From Rotaria macrura (Eukaryota > Rotifera > Eurotatoria > Philodinida > Philodinidae): a stretch of 64,000 nt of DNA. The notes below the pieces were generated by a model. The model had not been told where the DNA came from. It was given only the letters and a program-made list of their open reading frames with translations, and searched no databases. The position numbers and the translations under genes were made by a program. Each line of letters begins with the position of its first letter. Position 1 is the first letter of the stretch. Shown here one piece after another: positions 17,965 to 29,039 of the stretch. Where the stretch lies: assembly GCA_900239685.1 (NCBI GenBank), contig OENT01000708.1, positions 1-64,000 of the forward strand, written 5' to 3'.

Positions 17965-19808
17965 ATGTTAAACATGTGTATTCGTGAATATCTGATAGTC
18001 ATCTTCATTGTTCTACAAATACTTAGTCATACAAATGCACTTTTCTTTCACATTGGTGAAACAGAACGAAAATGTTTTATTGAGGAAATACCAGATGAAA
18101 CATTAGTGATCGGAAAATATAAAGTTGAACTATATGATGAAAATACACAAACATATCTACCATCAACACCTGGCATTGGTATGCATGTTGAAATAAAAGA
18201 TCCTGACGATAAAGTTGTTCTATCAAAATTATACACTAGTGAAGGACGTTTTACATTCACATCACATATACCTGGCGAACATACTATTTGCCTTTATTCT
18301 AATTCAAGTGCATGGTTCGGTAAACAAAAATTAGTGCGTATGATACATTCAAAAATTTAACAATCAAGACAAATCATTAGTTTCTATTTCTATTGATTCT
18401 TCTTTCTAGCGTGTACATCTCGATATTGATATTGGTGAACATGCAGTTGATTATCAACAAGTTGGTGCACGAGAAAAACTTACTGAACTTCAATTACGTG
18501 TTAGACAATTGTTAGATCAAGTAGAACAAATGTATGTTATTCGAGAAAGAAAAAAAGCAAGATAAAAAAAATTGTTATTTGAACATGAAAATATATTATT
18601 TTATTAATTGAGTATTTTACTAAGAACAAGAGTGTACCAAATCCGTAGAACACGTTTTCCATATGAAAGATGTATTTGTGTGAGAATTCTTTATAGTATC
18701 CAAGATAAGCTTTTTGTGTACTCAAAAAGTGAGTACACTACTAAAATCGGTCAGTGTGTCCGTCCGGCCGACCGTTTATTCGATACCTCTTCACAATTAC
18801 ATTCGATTGAGTTGAAATTTTGTGCACAGAATTGTCTCATCAATATCTCGGTCGAGTTCAAAGATGAGAAGGATCCGGCAAGAAATGGTTGAGTTATCGA
18901 AAAAATTGTCATTTTTCACCAAACCATCCCTGAGGTGGGGTACAGGGATTTTTTCAAAAAAACTTTTTTCTCAGAATTATCCACCATGTATATAAATCGA
19001 CTGAGTTTTTAACGCTGATTCTGAATCTGATATTAGTTTGAACCAAATCGTAGCTTTGTAACAAAACATCGTCTGAAACAGGTCTGGAAATGCACAAAAA
19101 CTGCATCTAGAAACTAAATGCCTAGATATATCTCAGATGACTACTAGTTTTGAAGATTCCCAAAAAAGTTTACCGCGATACTTCTTCCGTGCACACATTC
19201 TAGAATGACTGATTTGTCTCATTCACTTTTTGAAGTACACATAACTCTTGGACTTAAGTCCGAGGTTTTCACATTTATTTTCTTTGTATCCGAAATTATA
19301 GTCAGAATTCGTAGTATTGTTTTGAAATGTATTCTCGTCTGAATTTTGTTCAACTCAACTCAATTTTAGACTTGTTTTTTTCAGTATTCAAAACTTCAAA
19401 ATAGATTAATACAACGTAAGTGAAACATTGATACGAGATCAATGTTCGAAATAGTTTACAATCTCATTTGCAATTCAAGGAATTGAATACAAGTCAAAAA
19501 TTGAGTTGATTTTGATAGACTATAGTTTTGGATAGAACGAAACAATTTGGTTTTCGATTGAATTAAAACCTCTGCAAATAAATAGAATATTGATTTTCCA
19601 TTTTAAATGCATATTTTTCTATATCATTACTAGAACAAAAGAACAAAACTATCAACGTTATCGTGAAGAACGTTTTCGTGCTACAAGTGAATTAACAAAT
19701 CAACGTGTTCTATGGTGGTCATTGGCTCAATTAATTATTTTAATTATAGCTGGATTTTGGCAGATGCGTCATCTTAAAGGATTTTTTGAAGCTAAAAAAC
19801 TTGTTTAA
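17965..19808 (+). CDS. TMED9: p24-family cargo receptor, TMED4/TMED9 (alpha) type, 3 exons
   Basis: Exons 17965-18333, 18410-18531 and 19634-19808 give 221 residues. Order: signal peptide (about 1-26, hydrophobic [12 protein letters not shown]), lumenal GOLD domain beginning [13 protein letters not shown] with its paired Cys (the second in TICLYS), coiled coil ([21 protein letters not shown]), a single transmembrane segment ([16 protein letters not shown]) and the short cytosolic tail ending FFEAKKLV. The KKxx end is a COPI-binding retrieval signal, so the protein should cycle between ER and Golgi and sort cargo as part of p24 oligomers. I chose the ATG at 17965 because it directly follows a strong CTTCAG acceptor. 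Intron 2 is 1.1 kb and holds repeat copy A; intron 1 is 76 nt. Confidence 0.95.
18711..19282 (+). mobile_element. MITE-like repeat, copy A (in TMED intron 2)
   Basis: About 570 bp, nearly identical to copies at 23876-24450 (+) and 27211-27769 (-). It opens with TTTTTGTGTACTCAAAAAGTG and its far end, read on the other strand, gives TATGTGTACTTCAAAAAGTG, so the copies share short terminal inverted repeats. The first 25 nt also form a hairpin (GTGTACTC/GAGTACAC), and the right end contains the palindrome GGACTTAAGTCC. There is no conserved long frame across copies, so it is non-autonomous. Confidence 0.85.
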
Positions 19809-19902
19809 ATGTTTTCTTTTCGTTTTGTTTTTGTATCGTTTATTATTAATTTAATAATCTCATGGTGTTCGGATCTCAACTAATCTCCTGTAGGTCATAA
19901 TT

Positions 19903-19908
19903 AATAAA
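19903..19908 (+). terminator. Candidate polyadenylation signal for TMED
   Basis: AATAAA 95 nt after the TMED stop and ahead of the epsin acceptor site at 19935. Confidence 0.5.
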
Positions 19909-19976
19909 AATCATATTTTATTTATTCTGTTCTAGAAAATTTTCTTCAAAAGAAAGAATTTCCATAATCATTATAC

Positions 19977-22900
19977 ATGCTTGCACGAAATGTTCGAAAT
20001 GTTATTTATAATTACACTGATGCTCAACGTAAAGTTCGATCGGCAACATCGAATGATGCTTGGGGTCCATCACCGGCACTCATGCATGAAATAGCTGATT
20101 TAACTGATAATGTTGTCGCATTTTCTGAGATTATGCCAAGTAAGTGGATTATTCATATTCTCTCTCTCTCTCTTTCTTCCAAATAGAATATTTCTAGTCA
20201 AAACTATGTACGGCTTACGTGTCATTGTTTATCGAAAGTAATAGAACATTCACTATGAAGGTTTCTGATGTATGTGACGTCTCATTCAACGATATTTTAT
20301 GGTGTGGATGTTAGCGAGTTGTTTAAATGAAAAGATTCTATCTCTTTATAATATAGAAAAAGAAAAACGAATAGTTATTCTACGAATAATTAGATTTTTA
20401 TTCGATTGGTGAATGTTTTTAGTGAAATAGTTCGTTGAATGAATACGTCAAAAAAAATTTTTTTTTTTACTTGTTCCAATATTTTAGTTATATGGAAACG
20501 ATTAAATGATCATGGTAAAAACTGGCGTCATGTTTATAAATCTCTTGTTTTACTCGATCATTTAATCAGATATGGCAATGAACGTGTTAGTCAACAGTGT
20601 AAAGAAAATATATTTGCTATACAAACATTGAAAGATTTTCAATATGTCGAAGATCAAAAAGATCAAGGTTATAATGTACGTGAAAAAGCAAAACAATTAG
20701 TTGCTTTACTCAAAGACGATGAACGTTTACGTAATGAACGTCAAAAAGCGCAGGCAGCTCGTGAACGTTATGCAAGTCAAGCGATGGGAATGGATTCAAG
20801 TGGTGCTGTTACATATGGCCGTCCAGCAACGTCATCAGCCGTACGACGTAATAGTGCGGAAGGTGGTGATCATTTTGGTGGAGCATCTTATCAAACAAGT
20901 CCGTATATGGCATCTTCAAATCCACATCGTTCATCGTCAGTCAATGGAAATCTATATCCAGGAGTGGTTAAAGATTTCGGTCAACCAACTAATCAAGAAG
21001 AGGAACAATTACAAGTACAAATTGCCATTGCTGAATCACAACGTGAAGTACGTAAAACGAAGTCAAATGAATATATATATCTATTCATGTTTCTATTATC
21101 ATAGGCTGAAGATGCTGAACGTCGTCGTCGTAATGATGATTTAAAACTTAAAATTGCATTAGAACGATCGGTTAATGAAACATCACCGGATGCATTTCAA
21201 GCTCAAGTAATTCAATTATTTTGAATGAAAATTTAACAACTAGTAAAAATCGACAGAATAATCGTAAACGAAATGAAAACTCTAGATTCTAATCCTACAG
21301 ATACTAATCATGAGTCGTATGATTTTACGGTTTGAAAAAACAAACAAACAAGAGTTTCGCTGAATATTCGAATAATAAATCTGACAAGTCTATCGTTGAA
21401 TAGATGAAAATAAGATGAATTTAGTAATGAATCTGTTTCAGTATGAAATAGAAACTATTCGAATTATTAGCATAAATATGTTTTGATTGACTAGTTCTTG
21501 TCGGTTTGAATACTTTTGAGAAAAAGACTAAAAACATAGTTCGATAGAAAATCACTTTCCTATCAAAAGTTTAGCTTACTTAATTTTTTTCGAAACGATT
21601 TTCATAAATAGTGAAATTCAATATTGTTTCGCTTGACTATGCCTATGTTTTCTATTCTGTCAACTGACTATGTGTTCATTTTAGAAGTTTGATTTCACTG
21701 CAGCATCTCATCCTCTTGATCCACCAATGTTCGAAACAAATAATCAGCCACATGATCCATATTTTCCATCAACGGGAGCAACATCGAATATCGGTTGGAA
21801 TCTTCCGAATTCTAGACCATCAAACAATGCTGGCTTTTCGACTGCTAGAAGTTTGCATAACAACGTTGTTTTCTTTTCTTATTCAATTGAATATTTTCTC
21901 TATAGACGATCCATGGTCATCGGAAAGTAATGCAGCACATTCAGCAACTCCAAGAAATGATCCATGGCAATTAGGTACACCACCAGCTATGGCACAAGCT
22001 AATCCTTGGGCACCAAGTAGTTCGACGACGATGAATAATGATACAGGACTTTCTATCAATATTGGCGATCCTTGGGGCATTGGTGCTACGAATTCTCAAT
22101 CAAAACCAATATCATCAGCTCTACCTCAATCAACGACTACTTCAAAAACAATTGACAATGAATTAAGTGAATTTTTCGGTGCTAGTGCAAGTAAACATTT
22201 TTCATATCCTATCACTATCGTTGCACATCAATATTGTTGATTTATCATAGATATATCAACGGGCTACAATCATCAACCACAAACATCTTCAAATCCATGG
22301 AATATGTCGTCGGGATCTACAAATACTCATTCAATATCACCAACGAATACTGGTTTCAATAACGGTAGTATTTTACTCTATCCGACCGTTGCTGGTGGAA
22401 ATAATTCCAATTCAAATACTTCAAGTCCACTTCCATCAGCATTATCAACATCGCGTAAAACACCGGAAAGTTTTCTTGGTGAAAACTTCAGTAATTTAGT
22501 TAATCTCGATAAATTGGTTACAGAAACAAAAAGTAAAATGAATATATATGTTTTTAAAAGCATGAGATTCAATCGTTAGTTTTAATTAATTCATAACTTC
22601 ATGAAAGATCATCTGATTATCGATGTTCTTGGTTTAACTGCGACACTTTCGATGATCACATTCTCTTGAGTTTTTCGACGTGATTCCATTAATTCTACTT
22701 TTTCGAGAACAACGAAATAGGTTAAAGTACAACAAATCAATTTTTGTTATTGTTCTCATTCAATCATGCTCAGATGAATCATGTATGCAAGGATAAAGTA
22801 AACAATCTGAAATTCTTTTCAATGAAGAATCATCGATTATTCATGTTAATAAAAATTTATCTCCAAATGATCACGTAGACATATGTTTCTTTAAAATTTT

Positions 22901-24764
22901 ACTTCGGTGATATCTAAACCAATACGGTTTCGAACCATTCATAACTAATTTAAATCTTGTATCCCTTATTTTAACATTTCAGTCGATTATCTATAACATG
23001 ATTATTTTATATGTGCGCGCAGAGTTCGGGCAACGAGATAAGGAAGAAGATGATGTCAAGCCTGAAAAAATAGAAAAGCGTGCACACAAAGACGAAAAGA
23101 ACAAAGGCAGAAATCGAAACATGTATTAGAAGAAATATAATCTAGTAATTTTAAAAAGCTATGAACATACATTTTTTTGCATCTTTCATTCTGAACAATA
23201 GTACTATGATAAGACTAAAAATATTCTGTCTATTTTCAGACATAGGCTACTAAAACCCCTTGAAAATTGATTCCTGTGTCATTTCGAACATCATTTATCA
23301 TAGACATATATTTGAGTGTTTCTAATTGAGTTGCAATCACATCTGTTGAGTATTTCTTGTTTCGATACATGTATTTTACCGATTTCAATAGAGTTCTTAC
23401 GATAACACGTATTTTTTTTTCTTCTTGTATCACACAGACAAAATGATTTGTACGGAATGACAAACGTCCATGTTAAAGTCAACTAACGGATAGTGAGAAA
23501 ATTTCTGGAAAAAACTATATGTTCCATTTTAATTCATTCGAGATCATTGTTTACGAGTACGAGTTAAGACTAGAATTTTATGCTCTATCTGTTCGAGAGT
23601 ATTGAAAACGATGTAAAGACACCGACTGGATTAGGTTGTTTTGTAGAACGGTGACTTCTTTACGAAATGTATTTATTGAATTAAACTTTTACTCGAATGA
23701 AGCACCTTGCTCAGTAAAACAAAATAAACGCTGAATTTAGTTTCGAGATGCTAATAGTGAAAATTGTCCACTCACACAATTTCTAAATTCATACTCGTTG
23801 AGAATACTTTCCAATGGGACAAGAATTTTATCGAGAAACTTTCGTATTACCCGCTAATTAAGATGAAAGGGATCGTTTTTTGTGTACTCAAAAAGTGAGT
23901 ACACTACTAAAATCGGTCAGTGTGGCCGTCCGGCCGTCCGTTTATTCGATAACTCTTGACAATTGCATTCGATTGAGTTGAAATTTTGTGCACAGAATTG
24001 TCTCATCAATATCTAGGCCAAGTTCGAAGATCAGAAGGATCCGGCAAGAAATGGCTGAGTTATCGAAAAAATTGTCATTTTTTACCAAACCATCCCTGAG
24101 GTGGGGTACAGGGATTTTTTCAAAAAAAACTTTTTTCTCAGAATTATCCACCATGTATATAAATCGACTCAATTTTTAACGCTGATTCCGAACCTGATAT
24201 TAGTTTTGAACCAAATCGTAGCTTTGTAAGAAAACATCGCCTGAAACAGGTGTCGAAATGCACAAAAACTGCATCTAGAAACAAAATTGCCTAGATATGT
24301 CTGAGATGATCAGTAGTGTTGGAGTTTCCCAAAAATGTTTACCAAGATACTTCATCCGTGCACACAGTCTAGAATGACTGATTTGTCTCATTCACTTTTT
24401 GAAGTACACATAACTCTTGGACTTAAGTCCGAGGTTTTCACATTTATTTTTATCTATTATGATCTGTACACTACATACAAATCTAGTTATGACTCACATG
24501 ACTTGTGTCGAATCTTCTTTGTTTCTAATGTTCGTCTATTCACGAATGTGTTTTATTTCTATTTTAGGTACGAATCCATTTGGTGCCAGTGCTGTACGTG
24601 CTCAAAATCCATTTGCTAATATAATGAAACCACCCACACTTGATCAGTTAAGTTCATCAACAAATGTAGGCTTTACATCTGGCACAACATTACCACCACC
24701 ACTCATTCCATCATCCATGAATGCAAATGCTACAACGATAAATTCAAATAATCCATTCATGTGA
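19977..24764 (+). CDS. EPN: Epsin, clathrin adaptor (ENTH, 2 UIM, DPW and NPF motifs), 7 exons
   Basis: Exons 19977-20139, 20488-21047, 21105-21206, 21685-21850, 21906-22190, 22251-22532 and 24568-24764 give 584 residues. The ENTH domain (about 1-150) contains NVVAFSEIM, IWKRLNDHGKNWRHVYK, ERVSQQCKEN and NVREKAKQLV, and binds PI(4,5)P2. Two ubiquitin-interacting motifs follow (EEEQLQVQIAIAESQRE and NDDLKLKIALERSVNE). The disordered middle carries DPW/NPW-type AP-2 motifs (NDPWSS, NDPWQL, NPWAP, GDPWGI, NPWNM) and a clathrin box in FLGENFSNLVNLDKLV. The tail holds three NPF motifs for EH-domain proteins (TNPFGA, QNPFAN, NNPFM). Every functional module is present, so it should act in ubiquitin-dependent clathrin endocytosis. 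The first NDPW is created across the exon 4/5 junction. The last intron is 2.0 kb and contains repeat copy B. Confidence 0.96.
23876..24450 (+). mobile_element. MITE-like repeat, copy B (in last epsin intron)
   Basis: About 575 bp, same orientation and ends as copy A. Differences from A are scattered single bases and 1-nt indels, with no large rearrangement. Confidence 0.85.
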
Positions 24765-25219
24765 AACTCTTGATCTTCTTAATCATTGTTTTCTTCGGCT
24801 TTCTTTTTCTACTAATCTTCCGTGAACAAGAAAAACAAAAACTCAAACAATACAACTCTTTCTTTCGGCGTTTCCCTCTCTTCTTTTTTTTTTAGTTCTA
24901 ACTGATAATGTTAAGCGAGCTTGAAACATCGTGCTAAGAAGTTTTTTTCTTTATGTTTCTCTAGAATCTCTGCTCTCTTTTCTGTATAGTATGAAACCGA
25001 TACAAAAATCGATTCTTAATCAATTGAAAGAACCAAAGAAAGAGGTTTTTTTTCTAACTGTACATTAATTCTAACATACTTTTTTTCATACGAATATAGT
25101 TACTTGTATTTTTTTTTCTCTTTAAAACAATAAAAATAAAAATAATAGATAAGTTTTGCAGTTTTACCATTGATACAAATGCTAAGGTTGAATTTCATTT
25201 TCTTTCATGATCATTCTAG
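24765..25219. other. Epsin 3' region and ADPRM leader
   Basis: 455 bp, pyrimidine-rich. An AATAAA polyadenylation signal candidate is at 25129-25134. The segment ends GATCATTCTAG directly against the next ATG, again a 3' splice site at a start codon. Confidence 0.55.
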
Positions 25220-28200
25220 ATGGCCACCGTAGCCATCATTGAAGATGAATCATCGATTAGTCCACCAGCACCATCAATGTTTGCCGCACCAGATCCTGAA
25301 ATAGATCAATCAACATTTGAACGTAACGAATCCATTGTACCCATCGTATCCTTTGGTTTAATAACCGATATTCAATATGCCGATAGTGATGATCGATGGA
25401 ACTATGTAAAAACACATTTACGACGTTATAGAAATGCAGCGAATCTAGTCGATGAAGCATGTAATTATTGGTTACATGGAAAAAATCCAATATCGTTCAT
25501 ACTTCAACTTGGAGATTTACTAGATGGAGTTAGTTTTACAAATAAAGCATCTGTTCATGATTTAGATACAATATTAGAAAAATTTAGAAAAACTTTCACA
25601 GATTTACCTATTTATCATTTATGGGGAAATCATGAAATGTATAATTTTACTCGAGAAGAACTATTAAATGGACGATTATGTTCATTTGATACGAAGAATA
25701 TTTATCCAGCACATTATGGAACATTTGAAGTATGTCCTAATTTGAGAATTATTGCACTCGATACGTACGAGTTCAGTGCATTAGGTATTGATGAGAACAG
25801 TGAAGTATATATACAAGCAATGGAATTATTAAGAAAACATAATCAAAATGAAAGTCTGAATGATCCAACTGGTTTACGTGGACATCAACGACGATATGTA
25901 CAATTTAATGGCGGTATAACATCTAAACAAATGAATTGGTTAAAAGAACAATTGACGGAAGCAAAAATTCGAAATGAAAAAATTATTGTTACAGGTACTT
26001 TTAGATTTATTATCATAAGAATTTCAAATCTATTCTTCAAACATAGAAATGAATCGAAGAAAAATTTATTGTAAAAGACAATTATAAGTTTGATTAAAAG
26101 ACGTAAGAAAGACTTTCTCTATTCTGCTGTGCACCCACTGATATCGATAGATGGCGCCACACTGATTGCCTTTTATAGAACACTACAGAGAATGTGGCGG
26201 TCATTTTCGATATCATCGGGGAGCGCAACAGAACTTGAAAATTTATATACTGCCGAAGAGAAGAAGTCTTCCTCTATTAATATACACCATATCCCTCCTT
26301 TGTACTTTCATTTTAAAATTTATGTCTTTATTGAAATGAGAAATATGAATCTACGATTTGTTCTAGTTGTACTTTGGGAAATGAATTTCTATCTATGAAA
26401 AATCATACAATGTTGTCTGTCATATAAATCTGAATTTACTAAAAAACAATATTAATAATGATCATAGTAAATTTTTTCTCTTGACAAAGTACGTGACAAT
26501 GACTGTACTCGTGTATCACATTCCAACGATTGTAGTTAGCATGAAAAGTTACATGTAACAAATAAGATTGTTTTCATATGAACATAGGTATGTTCTATAT
26601 ACTAAGGTAAATGTTAAACAATCATTTTGTTTACAATATTTTTCAGATTAGTTAAAGTTCAAATTTTTTTTTCTTACACGTAATTCATCAACTTCTATTC
26701 TTATATAATCGGCACGTAAAAAGTGTTTGCACAATTATTTCTAGATGGTAGAAAATAAAATTAAAAGTAGTCAATGATAGCTTGAAAATGAAATATAAAT
26801 GTTTAGAATTTATTTTTTCGAACTTAATGTTGAATTAGAAAGATCAGATCTTTGAGATCAGAAAGTCTTCTTATACACTAATTTGTAGAGCGAAGTTTAC
26901 TTCTCAGATTACAATGTGGTATTGATAGAAAATATTCTTTAGATACCGAATTGTTTTCAATTATAACATCCCAAAAAAAAATCCTTTCGAGAAATTGTAT
27001 AACATAGAAAAAAGTGTATTTTACTTGGTAAAGATCATATTTTTATTTATTCATTGTTGAGTTACGTTCTGAGTATATAATTACAAAGAGTATTGAATTC
27101 TGATTTGACGTAAATAATTTTCATCTTCTTCAAATTACAGTTAAATGTATGAAGAATGAATAAAAATAGTTACTACAACCTTGTTTTGTACTAAATTAAT
27201 TTTAAGATGGAAATAAATGTGAAAACTTCGGACTTATGTCCGAGAGTTATGTGTACTTCAAAAAGTGAATGAGACAAATCAGTCATTCTAGAATGTGTGC
27301 ACACAAGAAATATCCTGGGAAACTCCAAAACTACTGGTCATCTGAGATATATCTAGGCATTTAGTTTCTAGATGCAGTTTTTGTGCATTTCGAGACGTGT
27401 TTCAGGCGATGTTTTGTTAGAAAGCTGCAACTTTGTTCGAGACTATTATCAGATTCGGAATCAGCGTTAAAAATTAAGTCAATTTATATTCGTTGTGGAA
27501 AATTCTGAGAAAAAAGTTTTTTTTGAAAAAATCCCTGTACCTCACTCACCTCAGGGATTGCTTGGTGAAAAATGACAATTTTTTCGATAACTCAGCCATT
27601 TCTTGCCGGATCCTTCTCATCTTCGAACTTGACCTAGATATTGATAAGACAATTCTGTGCACAAAATTTCAACTCAATCGAATGTAATTGTGAAGAGTTA
27701 TCGAATAAACGGACGGACGGACACACTGACCGATTTTAGTAGTGTACTCACTTTTTGAGTACACAAAAAGAAAAAAACGTTTTGCCCATATAATTCCAAA
27801 TAGCGTACAATTCTCATTCTAGCTGAATACCTGTGATTACATGAAGGTTCGAAAAGAAAACAAGTACAATACATGAAAAAGACATGTATCTGAAAACTTA
27901 TGTAAGCCATACCTCAAGATCTTTGAGTTGAAACATGTAAAATGCCAATCATTACTTGATATGATCTTTTACATAAATGTATGTGTTTGTCGTCATCTAG
28001 TCTTTCGAAAAGTTCTTCTCTTCAACTTACTTTTAATGCCTCGGCCAATATTGAAGAATATTTTCGTCTCATACGTGTGAATACGATTAATCAGAGAATT
28101 AAAATTTGACGATGACTCGATAGAAAGACAAATAGTTAAATATATATATGTTTAAGGTCATATTCCAATTCATCCAAGTGCATGTGATCATCTTGATTTA

Positions 28201-28452
28201 TTATGGAACTATAAGGAAGTATTAGATCTACTATGGTTATTTGATGGTACTGTTCTTGCTTATATAGCTGGACATGATCATGATGGTGGTTATTTTCGTG
28301 ATCGAAAAAATATTCATCATTTAACATTACAAGCTGTTGTTGAATGTGAACCGAATACAAATTCATTTGCAACCGTACATGTTTATAAAGACGGTCTATT
28401 AATTGAAGGTGTTGGCCGTGTTGGTACTTATAAAATTGATTGTCAGTTGTAA
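25220..28452 (+). CDS. ADPRM: Manganese-dependent ADP-ribose/CDP-alcohol diphosphatase-like metallophosphatase, 2 exons
   Basis: Exons 25220-25994 and 28157-28452 join in phase (ACA G|GT CAT) to 356 residues. Calcineurin-like metallophosphoesterase motifs occur in order: GLITDIQYAD (metal-binding Asp), LQLGDLLDG, LWGNHEMYN, then across the intron GHIPIHP, and GHDHDGGY. These are the metal ligands of the ADPRM family, which hydrolyses ADP-ribose, CDP-choline/CDP-ethanolamine and related compounds in a Mn-dependent way. Length is close to the human enzyme. The intron is 2.2 kb, unusually long here, and contains repeat copy C plus a stretch at 26090-26280 with a TAGATGGCGCCAC block that recurs inverted at about 42864-42876. 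The ATG follows TTCTAG directly. Confidence 0.93.
27211..27769 (-). mobile_element. MITE-like repeat, copy C (in ADPRM intron, reversed)
   Basis: About 560 bp, the reverse complement of copies A and B. It starts on the plus strand with AAATAAATGTGAAAACTTCGG and ends ...GAGTACACAAAAAG. Slightly more diverged than A and B are from each other. Confidence 0.85.
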
Positions 28453-28461
28453 ACGAGACAA

Positions 28462-28467
28462 AATAAA
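28462..28467 (+). terminator. Candidate polyadenylation signal for ADPRM
   Basis: AATAAA 10 nt after the ADPRM stop codon, within the 129-nt gap before the next gene. Confidence 0.45.
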
Positions 28468-28581
28468 GAGAAATCTTCTATTTGTTTTCTTTTTTACATA
28501 TTTTCTCATCAATATAGAAATATAATTTTATCTATTATTTGTTGTTTCATTTTTCTTTTTCGTAGATAATAACAGAAAATC

Positions 28582-29039
28582 ATGCGTCTATATAATCGCG
28601 TTGTATTAATGCATCGTAAACAAATTTGGCAACCTTGGCTTGCACAAGTAATAATATTTGATTTTCATATTTATTTAACATCATGATTCTTTTCTCTTTC
28701 AATTCAGGGTCGATCAACTCTAAACTATGCAATGGAACATATTCCGCATGTAGTCTGGGGTGTTCCTTTCGCTGCCTTATGTAAGTTTTTCATTGTTCGA
28801 AAATCAATAAAATTAAACTAAAATAGCAACATTCAACTCTTCTAGTCATGGTCATTATAGGCAGTAAAGAAATTTACAAAGCAAATGCTTATCAATTCAA
28901 TGTCTACAAACGACGACTTATGAGTTTGTTATCGAAATATTTTTCTTTATATACTTGATAGGTTTTTTTTCTGTCTGTGTATATTTTAGTTCGTCGACCA
29001 GAAGACGTACCTATTGAATATCGACCATTCTGTAGTTGA
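28582..29039 (+). CDS. Small protein of unknown function, 62 aa, 3 exons
   Basis: Exons 28582-28647, 28708-28780 and 28990-29039 join in phase over consensus GT-AG introns (GTAATA..TTCAG and GTAAGT..TTTAG), giving a 62-residue protein that begins MRLYNRVVLMHRKQIW and ends VPIEYRPFCS. A short hydrophobic patch (HVVWGVPFAALF) sits in the middle with basic residues before and after it. The size and pattern resemble small mitochondrial inner-membrane accessory proteins, but I do not recognise a family. The ATG lies 129 nt after the ADPRM stop and 18 nt after a TTTTCGTAG acceptor. The exon structure supports it as real; function is unknown. Confidence 0.6.

Noticed and set aside
18608..18892. 94-codon frame in the TMED intron
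   Set aside because: It runs into repeat copy A and is not preserved in copies B and C, so it is not a conserved element protein.
23942..24179. Open frames on both strands within repeat copy B
   Set aside because: Short, antisense to each other, and disrupted in the other copies.
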